Source of the DNA: Vreelandella venusta
Lineage (GTDB): Bacteria > Pseudomonadota > Gammaproteobacteria > Pseudomonadales > Halomonadaceae
DNA: 64,000 nucleotides
Assembly (NCBI RefSeq): GCF_007989605.1
Contig: NZ_BJUL01000006.1
Location: 124,001-188,000 of the forward strand
Direction: 5' to 3'
The notes under the pieces were generated by a model. That model was not told where the DNA came from and did not search any database. It worked only from the letters and a program-made list of their open reading frames with translations. Shown here piece by piece: positions 9,671-19,693 of this stretch (positions are counted from its first letter, which is position 1; each line of letters opens with the position of its first letter). The position numbers and the translations under genes are program-made.

Positions 9671-10222
9671 TCAACTGATTAACGTTAAGAATTCCTGCCG
9701 CGTGGCTTGATTGCTGCGAAAACTCCCCAGCATCACAGAAGATGTCATACTTGAATTTTGCTTTTCCACACCGCGCATCATCATGCAAAGATGGCGTGCC
9801 TCAATCACCACAGCGACACCTCTTGATTGGGTAACTTGCTGCACTGCCTCGGCAATTTCACGCGTCAAGTTTTCTTGGATTTGCATACGCCTAGCGTACA
9901 TATCAACAATGCGGGCAAACTTTGAAAGCCCGAGTACTTTTCCGCTAGGCAGATAAGCGATATGACATTTGCCAATAAAGGGTAGCAAGTGGTGCTCACA
10001 CATGGAGTACAGCTCAATGTCTTTTACAAGGACCATTTCATCTGTTTGCGACTCAAATACCGCGCCATTAACAATCTCCTCAAGTGATTGCTGATAGCCA
10101 GCAGTTAAGAACTGCATTGCTTTTGCGGCTCTTTTGGGTGTATCGCGCAGCCCTTCACGGTCAGGGTTTTCACCGATTGCGGTGATAATGTGGCGGTAGT
10201 GTTGAGCAATGTCGTCGGTCAT
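9671..10222 (-). CDS. folE: GTP cyclohydrolase I (zinc type)
   Basis: Converts GTP to dihydroneopterin triphosphate, the entry to folate (and to queuosine) synthesis. The product has 183 residues. Conserved features are [20 protein letters not shown], the zinc and catalytic segment [30 protein letters not shown], and the second zinc cysteine in [11 protein letters not shown]. The start at 10222 is supported by GATGAGG 9 bases upstream; the frame extends further up with no family similarity. Confidence 0.95.
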   Translation of the reverse strand: MTDDIAQHYRHIITAIGENPDREGLRDTPKRAAKAMQFLTAGYQQSLEEIVNGAVFESQTDEMVLVKDIELYSMCEHHLLPFIGKCHIAYLPSGKVLGLSKFARIVDMYARRMQIQENLTREIAEAVQQVTQSRGVAVVIEARHLCMMMRGVEKQNSSMTSSVMLGSFRSNQATRQEFLTLIS

Positions 10223-10444
10223 TTGAAGCCTCATCAAAACTGTACGTGCTAGCCATTGAAAAACGTCTGCTCTACTAGAGCGTTTACTCAACGGCGAAAT
10301 ATTGCTATCTATCAATAGCTGAGAGCCGTGCGCCAATCATGTACAAAAAATATACGCGAAACAACTTTTGCACAATAAGAAACACCACACCCGGTTATTT
10401 TAACGCACCTAACCGTGCTGTGGCAGAGTGCCGCGCACCCCCCT

Positions 10445-10471
10445 TTGAGACTATTTAAGCTGTGCTATCAT
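10445..10471 (+). promoter_or_regulatory. Possible extended -10 promoter
   Basis: TTGAGA (10445-10450), a 15-base spacer, and TATCAT (10466-10471) preceded by TG two bases upstream, giving an extended -10. It is well placed for the gene at 10520. The short spacer makes this tentative. Confidence 0.3.
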
Positions 10472-10519
10472 GGATCGAACTAGCCAGCTTAATTCGTAGC
10501 GCTCATCTGAGATTTCCTT

Positions 10520-11113
10520 ATGTCATTCAAATCCGCACCATTTTTCTTAACTGCTCTATTGGGAACTGCATTGGCAACCCCCTTGTTAGCCGCTGAACAG
10601 ACATTAACACTACCTAAAGGTGCTAGTGTCGGTGTCGAGGTGATCGAAGAGTTTGCTTTTAGCGACAGCCAATCGCGTTATGAAGCTATCTTACTTCATC
10701 CCACTCAAGCTGGCGGTGCCTCACACCAGCTACCCGAATACTGCGTTTTAGTTGCCAATGCACAGCTCACTAATGGGCGTATTCGTATTACAACGCAAGA
10801 CGCAACCTGCATTGAAACACACGATGCTGAAAGCGCTATTTTTACAGGTTCATTTAGTGCAGGTGCCTATGCGGCAGATGGACAGTACGGCCTTGCCTGT
10901 GATGAGCCGTCTTGTACCCTATCGCCAGGCCAAGCATTCGTGGTAACGCTGGATGAAGATATCGACATCAACGCTCAAGACAACCCTTCAGCGGAAATTA
11001 ATGCTGCTCGACGGGAGGCTGATGGAGAAGGCGTAGCCAACCCCATCCCTTCAGATCGGCCTGATCCCGATGCAAGCGCTGAAAACCCACGCTCCGTCAA
11101 TCAACCTGAATAG
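10520..11113 (+). CDS. Secreted protein of unknown function
   Basis: Not a family I recognise. The 197-residue product begins with a clear Sec signal peptide: basic start, hydrophobic core FFLTALLGTALATPLLA and an Ala-x-Ala type cleavage site near residue 24. The mature part holds four cysteines (about residues 74, 95, 125 and 130) that could form two disulfides. The last 50 residues are acidic, Pro/Asp/Glu-rich and probably disordered. A periplasmic or extracellular location is inferred. It stands alone between folE and srkA, both on the other strand. Confidence 0.7.
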   Translation: MSFKSAPFFLTALLGTALATPLLAAEQTLTLPKGASVGVEVIEEFAFSDSQSRYEAILLHPTQAGGASHQLPEYCVLVANAQLTNGRIRITTQDATCIETHDAESAIFTGSFSAGAYAADGQYGLACDEPSCTLSPGQAFVVTLDEDIDINAQDNPSAEINAARREADGEGVANPIPSDRPDPDASAENPRSVNQPE

Positions 11114-11169
11114 AACCACGTTACTCATCGTCAATGGGGGCGAGGCTTAATTAACTACCGCTGCAATTG

Positions 11170-12144
11170 TTATGCTAGCCAAATAGGCTTTTCAAGCTGT
11201 AACAGCTGCTGTTCAAGCTGGCGGATATGCTGATCCCAATATCCGCTCTCCGCCAGCCATGGAAAGGCACGAGGAAAGGCCGGGTCATCCCAACGAGAAA
11301 CAAGCCATGCGGTGTATCGGATAAGGCGATAAGCCCGCAATGGCTCGATCAGCGACAGCTGGTGTTGCGGAAATGCTTGCTCCTCTTCATAGCCTTCAAC
11401 AATTTCACTTAGCTGCGCTCGCCAACCGGATAGATCATCAACAGGTAACAGCATCCATATATCTTGGATAGCGGGCGCCATAAGACAATCGTCAAAATCC
11501 ACCAAGGTAAATGAGTCATCTCTTCCTAGCACATTGCCCAAATGACAATCACCATGCGTTCGAATCATTTGATCGCTGGCAATGGGGTGCTTTTCTAATT
11601 GAGCTAGTATTTTCTGAACAACGTTATGATAAGCGCGCTGCTGATGCTTGCTTAGTCTTTTACTGTCGATAACACGCGCCACCGCATCATCAATACCGAG
11701 CTGCCACGCTACACTTGGACGATACTGAAATGCCTTTCGTGATGACACTGCATGTAGCCGCCCTAATGCATTACCCAATGCAAAAAGATGCGACGGATTG
11801 TCTAGCTCAGGCGCTTGACCACTGCACTGCGGATAAAGCGTGAAGCGAAATTGCTGGTAAGTATGGAGTGATTGGCCATGCGGGTCACACCAGGGTGCAA
11901 CAACGGGCACATTTGCAGCAGCCAACTCTTGAAGAAAATCATGCTCTTCCTGAATAGTCTCATCCGACCAACGACCAGGACGATAGAATTTCACAACCCA
12001 GCGCTCACCGTCATCGTCACGAAACATCAGCACTCGATTTTCATAGCTATTAAGTGCAAACGGCTCACCAGCCGGCCAAATCCCAACAGACTCCGCAGCA
12101 GACATCACAGTGTCCGGAGAAAGCGTACTAAACGGGTGTGGCAT
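11170..12144 (-). CDS. srkA: Stress response serine/threonine kinase SrkA (YihE/RdoA family)
   Basis: Cytoplasmic protein kinase of the aminoglycoside-phosphotransferase fold, known in E. coli to counter envelope and MazEF-linked stress. The product has 324 residues (E. coli 328). Visible features are LNSYENRVLMF and the ATP-binding lysine in VVKFYRPGRW (Lys52), the catalytic loop HGDCHLGN (197-204), and the metal-binding DFDD (216-219) followed by the family-typical CLMAPAIQDIWMLL. The E. coli gene precedes dsbA; here it is next to comF, separated by 33 bases, both on the minus strand. Confidence 0.9.
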   Translation of the reverse strand: MPHPFSTLSPDTVMSAAESVGIWPAGEPFALNSYENRVLMFRDDDGERWVVKFYRPGRWSDETIQEEHDFLQELAAANVPVVAPWCDPHGQSLHTYQQFRFTLYPQCSGQAPELDNPSHLFALGNALGRLHAVSSRKAFQYRPSVAWQLGIDDAVARVIDSKRLSKHQQRAYHNVVQKILAQLEKHPIASDQMIRTHGDCHLGNVLGRDDSFTLVDFDDCLMAPAIQDIWMLLPVDDLSGWRAQLSEIVEGYEEEQAFPQHQLSLIEPLRAYRLIRYTAWLVSRWDDPAFPRAFPWLAESGYWDQHIRQLEQQLLQLEKPIWLA

Positions 12145-12177
12145 ATACCGCTCCTGTGCAATTAAGCCTGCATTCTA

Positions 12178-12897
12178 TCAATTATGCACCAGAGGTGTTC
12201 GAGCAACCGCCCAAATATCGACACGTTTAGCACCCGCACGAAGCGCCTCTTCAGCAAGTGCTTGGCAGGTTGCGCCAGTAGTGACAACGTCGTCAATGAT
12301 AGTGAGATGTGATGGCAGAGGGCCATTAATGTGAAAAGCACCTATCAAATTTTTTGCTCGCTCTTTTCTGCTTAACGTCCGCTGAGACGGCAACTGGTGA
12401 CTACATTCAGCCGTTACTACGGGCAATTTGACCCGCTTGCCTAATTGACCAGCCAACCAGTGAGACTGATTAAAACCACGCTTCCGCGCTCGGGTGCTAT
12501 GCATCGGCACCGGCAATAGCCCCTCCCCCAAGCTACTAGGTGGTTTACTCATCATCAGCTCTACCAGCAGCATGCCCGCACGGGGTGACGCATTGAATTT
12601 AAAGTCATGAACTAACGCTCTTATAGGCTCTTCAAATAAAAGCTCCGCCGTCGCGGCAGTAAACGCAGGAGGTCTCTCTCTACAGTGCCCACAGACGGGT
12701 TGAGCGGATGCCTCGCCCCCAACCGCCAAGGGCTCTTTACACTGCCAGCAGCCATGAGCATTCCAGGGCAACTGTGCAAAGCACTCCTGGCACCAACCAC
12801 TACTGGTTTGCTGGGGAGATAGGCAAAACGCACAATAACCTGGCAACCCCTTTTTGGCCCAAGCGCTTGCACAATGTACTAACCGCGTCAGGAGCAT
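12178..12897 (-). CDS. comF: ComF/GntX family phosphoribosyltransferase-like protein
   Basis: Family linked to DNA uptake in competent bacteria and, as GntX, to use of DNA as a nutrient. The exact reaction is unknown. The 239-residue product has an N-terminal zinc-finger region with four CxxC-type pairs (Cys22/25, 36/39, 50/53, 69/72) and a type I phosphoribosyltransferase domain ending with the PRPP loop TIIDDVVTTGATCQA (about residues 198-212). No other competence genes are in the window. The start at 12897 lies about 87 bases from the divergent tRNA-Leu. Confidence 0.88.
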   Translation of the reverse strand: MLLTRLVHCASAWAKKGLPGYCAFCLSPQQTSSGWCQECFAQLPWNAHGCWQCKEPLAVGGEASAQPVCGHCRERPPAFTAATAELLFEEPIRALVHDFKFNASPRAGMLLVELMMSKPPSSLGEGLLPVPMHSTRARKRGFNQSHWLAGQLGKRVKLPVVTAECSHQLPSQRTLSRKERAKNLIGAFHINGPLPSHLTIIDDVVTTGATCQALAEEALRAGAKRVDIWAVARTPLVHN

Positions 12898-12941
12898 ACT
12901 TTCCTCAGACTGATTTAATTAACAATTTTAGTGACACACCG

Positions 12942-12969
12942 TTGACATTAATACGAATGCTGTTAATAT
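12942..12969 (+). promoter_or_regulatory. Promoter of tRNA-Leu
   Basis: Perfect -35 TTGACA (12942-12947), a 16-base spacer, and -10 TAATAT (12964-12969). The distance to the mature tRNA 5' end (12984) is right for initiation about 7 bases after the -10. Confidence 0.7.
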
Positions 12970-12983
12970 ACGTCTCGTCTTCA

Positions 12984-13068
12984 GCGGATGTGGTGGAATT
13001 GGTAGACACGCTAGATTTAGGTTCTAGTGCCGTAAGGTGTGGGAGTTCGAGTCTCCCCATCCGCACCA
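12984..13068 (+). tRNA. tRNA-Leu (anticodon UAG)
   Basis: An 85-base gene with CCA encoded. The acceptor stem pairs GCGGATG at the 5' end with the CATCCGC region at the 3' end. The anticodon arm CTAGA-TTTAGGT-TCTAG exposes TAG, decoding CTA/CTN leucine codons. The long variable arm (TGCCGTAAGGTGT) is typical of class II tRNAs, and the T arm has GTTCGAGTC. It is transcribed alone. Confidence 0.97.
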
Positions 13069-13089
13069 ATTTAAAGGTCTTCACCTTCG

Positions 13090-13130
13090 AAAAATTCGGT
13101 AGCTTTATGCTAACCGAATTTTTTTGTTTT
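13090..13130 (+). terminator. Terminator of tRNA-Leu
   Basis: Arms 13090-13103 and 13109-13125 form an A/T-flanked stem built on ATTCGGT/ACCGAAT with one bulge and loop TTTAT, followed by TTTTTTTGTTTT. It is 22 bases after the tRNA. Confidence 0.85.
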
Positions 13131-13226
13131 CCGACTCTAACATTACTCAACTAGCTGACCCCAACCTCTTTTTGAGCTACGTTAGCAGTTATCAATGCCA
13201 CTTTGATTTGAGAAGGATCTCAACCC

Positions 13227-13856
13227 ATGGAATGGCTTAAAGATAACGCCCAGGCAATCTCTGCGATTGCCAGCATCTGCACCCTTCTTGTCTGGGTATT
13301 TTATGCCCAGCTGCTTTACAACGGCTATGTCCGCCAGAGACGTCCTAGGATTATCGTTAATAGAGGCAAGGGTATTGGCAAAGACGCGCTGTGCTTAATA
13401 AGCAACATGAGCAGTGAAGCCATTTATATTCAGCATTTAGTGGCCGTTTTACACACTAATGAGCACAGCTATGAGCTTGATGTTGTGGAATATCAGCAGC
13501 AAAGCGGTGATGATGAAAACGCAGGCTATCGGACGCACCAAGGTCCCCTGGCGTCGGGCGACTATCTTCACATACAATCGTTTGGTTCTATCTTGCAGCA
13601 GCTTATCCACCATTATGGTATTGATGAGCACTCTTTAAGACAGCATACTCCTCAGCTCGAAATACGCGTCATCGCTATTTATAGCTCTGAAGATATGCCT
13701 GTCGGCGCAACACGGCACTTTGAATTAAACTTGTCAGCCGACCCTCTTTACCAACTAACCCCGCTACAGGTCGATACGAAACGTATGACCAGCCGCCGGG
13801 AAAGACAACGCGTACTGCAATGGGCTAAAGATATTGAAATGTACAAAGCAAAATAA
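13227..13856 (+). CDS. Membrane-anchored protein of unknown function
   Basis: Not recognised. The 209-residue product has one N-terminal transmembrane helix (about residues 10-30, AISAIASICTLLVWVFYAQL), followed by a basic RQRRPRII stretch, which by the positive-inside rule places the rest in the cytoplasm. The soluble part is a mixed alpha/beta domain without cysteines or an obvious catalytic motif; the C-terminus is very basic (TSRRERQRVLQWAK). AGAAGGA sits at good spacing before ATG 13227. It precedes a barrel-like gene by 39 bases, suggesting co-transcription. Confidence 0.7.
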   Translation: MEWLKDNAQAISAIASICTLLVWVFYAQLLYNGYVRQRRPRIIVNRGKGIGKDALCLISNMSSEAIYIQHLVAVLHTNEHSYELDVVEYQQQSGDDENAGYRTHQGPLASGDYLHIQSFGSILQQLIHHYGIDEHSLRQHTPQLEIRVIAIYSSEDMPVGATRHFELNLSADPLYQLTPLQVDTKRMTSRRERQRVLQWAKDIEMYKAK

Positions 13857-13895
13857 TATGTCGCATTCAGACAACATTTTTCTAGGGAGCCTTCG

Positions 13896-14909
13896 ATGAA
13901 ACCAGTGCTCGCTGTCTTTTTCTTTGGCGTATTTTGTGCACTATCGCCAAACGCCTATTCTGCTGAAACCTATGCTACCGAGGAAGATAGCGACAGCGAC
14001 CTACCCGAATGGGCTGAAACACGCGTTGAGCCATTTCGCGCAAGCATTGGCAACTGGGTAGACAACACGTCGAGAAACATTGACGCTTTTTTTGGCGGTG
14101 ATCAATCCGCTTCCGTCGACAACAGGTCTTATCTCCGCCTTGGCCAGGAAATTGACTGGATGGAAGGCGAAGGCACTAACGGTGATATTAGTGTGCGCTA
14201 TCGTATCGATCTTCCCACGACAGAAGACCGACTTCGCCTAATCATTGAAAGCGATCCAGAAGAATCACAAGGCACGCTAGCTGAACAAGGCTCTGGACGG
14301 CTCTATAACGACCAGCGCGATCGCAGAACATCAACATTCGGCCTTGACTGGTTAGAAAGTAGAGACAAACGTGAGCACTGGAGCAACCGCTTTGGCGCTG
14401 GCGTTCGCCTGCGACTCCCCCTTGACCCCTATGTCCGCTTTACCAGTGAGCGCCTATGGGACTTAAAGGATAGCCCCTGGCAGTTAGAATCATTTAATCG
14501 ACTATCCTGGTTTAACAACTCAGGTTATTCAGCACGCACCGAGTGGGATCTTGGCCGACCATTATCTACCAATCGCCACCTGCGATTTATTACCAACGTG
14601 CAATGGCGTGAGGAAGAGGACACGCTTGAGTACAGCGAGGTAGTGCAGCTAAACCAGCGCTTAAACAGCCGTAGCGCACTTCGTTACTCAGCTATCGCCA
14701 TTGGTGAAAGCCTGTCTAGTCCGCGAATGACAAACTATTATCTGCAAACCCGCTACCGCAGAGACATCCATAAAGGAATACTGTTTGCAGATGTCATTCC
14801 AGAGCTGCATTTTCAGCGAGAGGTCAGCTACGACCCACGCTGGGCGATGACATTACGGGTAGAAATGTACTTCCAGCGAGAGCTACAGCGCGATCACTTC
14901 CGCTTCTAG
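13896..14909 (+). CDS. Probable outer-membrane or periplasmic beta-rich protein
   Basis: No family recognised with certainty. The 337-residue product has a Sec signal peptide (hydrophobic core AVFFFGVFCALSPNAYSA, cleavage near residue 22). After an acidic linker, most of the protein is made of alternating amphipathic segments rich in Trp, Tyr and Arg (RFGAGVRLRLPLDPYVRF, LRFITNVQWREEED, YYLQTRYRRDI) and ends in Phe, as outer-membrane barrel proteins do. The conserved WVDNTSRNIDAFFGG near the N-terminus is distinctive. TAGGGAG precedes the ATG. A barrel is inferred from pattern, not proven. Confidence 0.65.
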   Translation: MKPVLAVFFFGVFCALSPNAYSAETYATEEDSDSDLPEWAETRVEPFRASIGNWVDNTSRNIDAFFGGDQSASVDNRSYLRLGQEIDWMEGEGTNGDISVRYRIDLPTTEDRLRLIIESDPEESQGTLAEQGSGRLYNDQRDRRTSTFGLDWLESRDKREHWSNRFGAGVRLRLPLDPYVRFTSERLWDLKDSPWQLESFNRLSWFNNSGYSARTEWDLGRPLSTNRHLRFITNVQWREEEDTLEYSEVVQLNQRLNSRSALRYSAIAIGESLSSPRMTNYYLQTRYRRDIHKGILFADVIPELHFQREVSYDPRWAMTLRVEMYFQRELQRDHFRF

Positions 14910-14936
14910 TCATTAGCGCCCCACCACAAACACACG

Positions 14937-14968
14937 ATAGGCCATTGACAGTTCTGCCAATGGCCTAT
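14937..14968. terminator. Hairpin between convergent genes
   Basis: Perfect 11-bp stem ATAGGCCATTG/CAATGGCCTAT (14937-14947, 14958-14968) with a 10-base loop, located between the barrel-like gene (+) and the SDR gene (-). The downstream tail is only weakly T-rich. Probably a shared terminator. Confidence 0.6.
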
Positions 14969-15039
14969 TAGTTAGTTGCCACCGTTAGCAGCGATACTAG
15001 TCGCACCAGCTCTATTGGCAACCGCTGATTTTTAGTGAT

Positions 15040-15801
15040 TTAAAGCCGCAAACCACCGTCACACTCGATAATTCGCGCCGTGAAGTAGTCATTTTCAAAA
15101 ATGAAGGCAACGCTTCTCGCGATGTCATCTGGATTACCCAACCGCTTAAGAGGCACATTCGAAGCGATTCTTTCTAACATATCGGGTCGCATGGAAGCTG
15201 TCATTTCAGTCTCAACAAATCCTGGCGCCACAGTTCCAGTACGAATGCCATAGCGGGCAAGCTCTTTACCCCAGGTAACTGTTAACGCATGAACACCAGC
15301 TTTAGCAGCAGCGTAATTGCTTTGCCCCATATTTCCGGCTCGAGAAATACTTGAAATATTAACAATAACGCCCTGGTGACCAGCTTCTACCATCTGCGTT
15401 GCCGCTTCACGGCCGCACAGGAAAACGCCGGTTAAATTAACATCAAGCACTTTTTGCCAAGCGGATAGCGACATGCGTTTTTCAACTACACCTTCTTTTG
15501 CTTTGATCAGCAAATCGTCATCAGTGATTCCCGCATTGTTAATACAACCACTTATCGGCCCCATGCGAACTGCAATGTCAGCAAATGCCTGCTCCACTGA
15601 CTGCTCATCGGCCACATTTGTCACAAAGGCGTGCGCCTGAATATCTTGAGACGCTAACACCGATACCGCCTCATCCAGTGTTTCTGCACTCATATCCAAA
15701 AGCGCCAGCCGGGCACCTTGACTACCTAGCCGCTTCGCCATAGCAAAGCCTAGACCGCGGGCTCCCCCGGTAATCGCGATCACTTTATTTGTCAGGTTCA
15801 T
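15040..15801 (-). CDS. Short-chain dehydrogenase/reductase (FabG-like)
   Basis: NAD(P)-dependent oxidoreductase of the classical SDR family, 253 residues. The cofactor loop is TGGARGLG (about 11-18), followed by NNAG, then the catalytic Ser in ISSIS and the YAAAK motif (Tyr-x3-Lys). The PGFVETEMT loop and the C-terminal ECDGGLRL are typical of 3-oxoacyl-ACP reductase-like SDRs. A 10-residue insertion after NNAG ([19 protein letters not shown]) is longer than in housekeeping FabG, so the substrate is probably something other than 3-oxoacyl-ACP. It is a lone gene with no pathway context. Confidence 0.85.
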   Translation of the reverse strand: MNLTNKVIAITGGARGLGFAMAKRLGSQGARLALLDMSAETLDEAVSVLASQDIQAHAFVTNVADEQSVEQAFADIAVRMGPISGCINNAGITDDDLLIKAKEGVVEKRMSLSAWQKVLDVNLTGVFLCGREAATQMVEAGHQGVIVNISSISRAGNMGQSNYAAAKAGVHALTVTWGKELARYGIRTGTVAPGFVETEMTASMRPDMLERIASNVPLKRLGNPDDIARSVAFIFENDYFTARIIECDGGLRL

Positions 15802-16030
15802 CTGATTCTCCTTAGACCAATACTTATAAAGACCGGCACTTAAAATTGCTTACTAAGCGCTACCTATATCGCCTCTTAAAAGGTCACCGTTGTGCATCGC
15901 AGCATAAAGACTATTGAACGAAATATCGAGCATTAGAACACACACGTAAGCATGCTAACCGAACGTTGGCTGCTTGTTTTCACGAATTCTGCCACCATAT
16001 TGACCAATTACGTTTGTTATGGAGTCTGTC

Positions 16031-16501
16031 ATGCCCATTCTTCTTTTTATATCGCTGTTTACGTTAGTTGATTTTGTACTACTGTTTTCTATCGGTAGCC
16101 AAATTGGTTTATTAACCACTCTGCTTCTAGTACTGGGCACTGGCTTCATCGGTCTACACCTAATTCGCAAAGAGGGTGTTTCCACTCTGGCGCGTGCGCG
16201 ACAGCGCATGCAAGTGGGCGAAATTCCTTCTCAAGAGCTGTTTACTGGAGCCGCACTAATTTTCGGTGGTGCCCTACTTTTGGCCCCAGGCTTTCTTTCT
16301 GATGCGTTAGGCATCGCCTGCCTGCTACCGAACGCTCGCCAGTTAATTTTTAAAGCCCTCACTTGGCTAGGCTTAAAAAGCACTGCTGACCAACAGCAGC
16401 AGACAAGCTACGAACAGCCCCATACATCCCGTTCCGGCAGTCAAGAGGGGCCAATTGAAGGCGAATTCATTAGCCGCGATGAAACAGCAAGGCGGCGCTG
16501 A
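16031..16501 (+). CDS. fxsA: FxsA family membrane protein
   Basis: Small inner-membrane protein; the E. coli member relieves F-plasmid exclusion of phage T7 when overproduced, and the native role is unclear. The product has 156 residues with three to four hydrophobic helices in the first 110 residues and a hydrophilic Gln/Ser-rich tail. The GTGFIGLHLIRKEG and GGALLLAPGFLSDALG segments are the family signature. ATG 16031 has GGAG upstream (the ATG 12 bases earlier overlaps that site). Its position just before groESL is conserved in many gammaproteobacteria. Confidence 0.9.
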   Translation: MPILLFISLFTLVDFVLLFSIGSQIGLLTTLLLVLGTGFIGLHLIRKEGVSTLARARQRMQVGEIPSQELFTGAALIFGGALLLAPGFLSDALGIACLLPNARQLIFKALTWLGLKSTADQQQQTSYEQPHTSRSGSQEGPIEGEFISRDETARRR

Positions 16502-16552
16502 GGGCTCACCGAAGAAGAATGTCAAAAAACCACATTTTTTTATCACTTGCCC

Positions 16553-16580
16553 CTTGAAAGGCTACGAGCAGCCCCCATTT
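16553..16580 (+). promoter_or_regulatory. Sigma-32 (RpoH) heat-shock promoter of groESL
   Basis: CTTGAAA (16553-16559), 13-base spacer, CCCCATTT (16573-16580). Both boxes match the RpoH consensus (CTTGAAA and CCCCATnT) perfectly, as expected upstream of groES. No CIRCE/HrcA element is seen. Confidence 0.9.
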
Positions 16581-16650
16581 TTTGAGTCAGCACACAAGTT
16601 CGGCGGATGCACTAGCTTTCGCCATTAACATGAAGGTGGTTTACCTTCAC

Positions 16651-16677
16651 TTTTCGCGGGCAAGAGGCCCACGAAAA
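16651..16677 (+). other. Hairpin in the groESL leader
   Basis: The roughly 145-base leader between the sigma-32 promoter and groES contains an 11-bp stem with one mismatch (16651-16661 with 16667-16677), and just upstream a smaller TGAAGG/CCTTCA hairpin. They may affect mRNA stability or translation; function is not known. Confidence 0.4.
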
Positions 16678-16732
16678 TCTCATTTAGCTAACTGCCCTTA
16701 TGGGCTTTGACGATACTCAGGAGAACGTGAGC

Positions 16733-17026
16733 ATGAATATCCGTCCTTTGCACGATCGCGTCGTTGTTCGTCGCGTGGAAGAAGAGCAGAAAACCGCTGG
16801 CGGCATCGTGCTTCCGGGCAACGCCCAGGAAAAACCCACTCGCGGTGAAGTCCTGGCGGTTGGTAATGGTCGCATTCTCGACAGCGGTGACGTACGCCCG
16901 CTGGACGTTAAAGTTGGCGACTCGGTGATTTTCAAAGACGGTTTCGGCGTTGAGAAACAGAAAATCAACGGCGAAGAAGTTCTGATCATGAGCGAAGCCG
17001 ATATCTTGGCAGTCGTCGAAGGCTAA
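16733..17026 (+). CDS. groES: Co-chaperonin GroES
   Basis: Heptameric lid of the GroEL folding chamber. The product has 97 residues starting [18 protein letters not shown], with the mobile loop region (about 17-33, [17 protein letters not shown]) and the conserved [17 protein letters not shown] 16733 has AGGAG upstream at 9 bases; a GTG-type upstream extension is not supported. It is followed 58 bases later by groEL in one operon. Confidence 0.98.
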   Translation: MNIRPLHDRVVVRRVEEEQKTAGGIVLPGNAQEKPTRGEVLAVGNGRILDSGDVRPLDVKVGDSVIFKDGFGVEKQKINGEEVLIMSEADILAVVEG

Positions 17027-17072
17027 ACCTCGCCTCGACTACTTACTTTTCCTTTTAAATTTCAATGTTTAG

Positions 17073-18728
<1,656 letters not shown>

Positions 18729-18767
18729 TGCACCCTTGAGCCTATCGCTCTGACGTTTAACGTCGTT

Positions 18768-18798
18768 AAGAACCCCGCCACGGCGGGGTTCTTTTATT
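18768..18798 (+). terminator. Terminator of groESL
   Basis: Perfect 11-bp stem AAGAACCCCGC/GCGGGGTTCTT (18768-18778, 18783-18793), loop CACG, and the tail TTATTT. It lies 40 bases after the groEL stop. Confidence 0.9.
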
Positions 18799-18884
18799 TG
18801 GCAATGCCTCTCACTACCTCTAACGGTAGTTAAAATCATGCTACCATCAGCGCCTTTATCCGGCAGCTGTAGGTCTTCATTACC

Positions 18885-19619
18885 GTGCTCTCCAATATTC
18901 GCATTGTACTAGTGCAAACCTTCCACCCAGGCAACATTGGCGCTACCGCTCGGGCGATGAAAACCATGGGCTTATCCGAGCTCGTATTGGTTAATCCTCG
19001 CGCATTCCCAGATGACGAAGCCACTCGCATGGCAGCTGGTGCAACAGATGTGCTTGAAAATGCCAGCCTTGTAAGCAGCCTTGAAGAAGCGGTTAGTGAT
19101 TGCGTACAAGTGGTCGGTGCGAGTGCAAGGCTCCGTAGCCTGCCGCTGCCACACTTCGATGAACCTGATGACATGGCACAGCAGGTAATTGAGAACGCCG
19201 CACAAGCGCCGGTTGCACTGGTATTCGGGCGTGAACGCTCAGGTCTCACCAACGACGAAATACGCTGCTGCACACACCAGGTCAGCATTCCTGCCAACCC
19301 TGAATACGGTATTTTAAATCTATCGCAGGCCGTGCAGATTTTAGCCTATGAAGTACACCGTGCTTGGCGGAAGCGCGATGATAGTCACTTCATGTACCAA
19401 CGGCCACTTGAAGCCACCCCACCCAGCCGCGAGCAGTTTGTGCACTTCCAGGAGCATCTTGGGCGTCTGATGCAGCAAAGTGGCTTTCTTACCCAGCCCC
19501 ATGCCCGCACAGAAGAACAGCTTCAAGCGCTGTTTTCCCGGGCTCAACCCAGCCGCAAGGAGCTCTCCTTACTGCGCGGCATGCTCAGCGCTTTCGAGAC
19601 GCACCTCCCCAGGCAATAA
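18885..19619 (+). CDS. trmJ: tRNA (cytidine/uridine-2'-O-)-methyltransferase TrmJ
   Basis: SPOUT-class enzyme that 2'-O-methylates position 32 of several tRNAs. The product has 244 residues. It has RIVLVQTFHPGNIGATARAM near the N-terminus, NPRAFPDDEATRMAAGA, and the trefoil-knot SAM site VFGRERSGLTNDEI followed by IPANPEYGILNLSQAVQ. The start is a GTG at 18885 (reads MLSNIRIV); no better ATG is available before the conserved region. In many relatives trmJ precedes suhB or iscR, but here it stands alone after groESL. Confidence 0.92.
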   Translation: MLSNIRIVLVQTFHPGNIGATARAMKTMGLSELVLVNPRAFPDDEATRMAAGATDVLENASLVSSLEEAVSDCVQVVGASARLRSLPLPHFDEPDDMAQQVIENAAQAPVALVFGRERSGLTNDEIRCCTHQVSIPANPEYGILNLSQAVQILAYEVHRAWRKRDDSHFMYQRPLEATPPSREQFVHFQEHLGRLMQQSGFLTQPHARTEEQLQALFSRAQPSRKELSLLRGMLSAFETHLPRQ

Positions 19620-19632
19620 TCATGGTTGTAGT

Positions 19633-19661
19633 ATAAAAAAGGGCAGCTCATGGCTGCCCTT
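19633..19661. terminator. Bidirectional terminator between trmJ and the antiporter gene
   Basis: Nine-bp stem AAGGGCAGC/GCTGCCCTT (19639-19647, 19653-19661) with loop TCATG. On the minus strand it is followed by TTTTTTATAC, a good T-tract for the antiporter gene; on the plus strand the tail is weaker (CTTGG). Confidence 0.8.
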
Positions 19662-19693
19662 CTTGGTCTGCGCGATGGTTTGCGTGACAAAGC

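Noticed and set aside
12984..13068. tRNA-Leu as an integration site for an island
   Set aside because: No integrase is next to it and no duplicate of the tRNA 3' end is seen in the window; the neighbouring genes look native.
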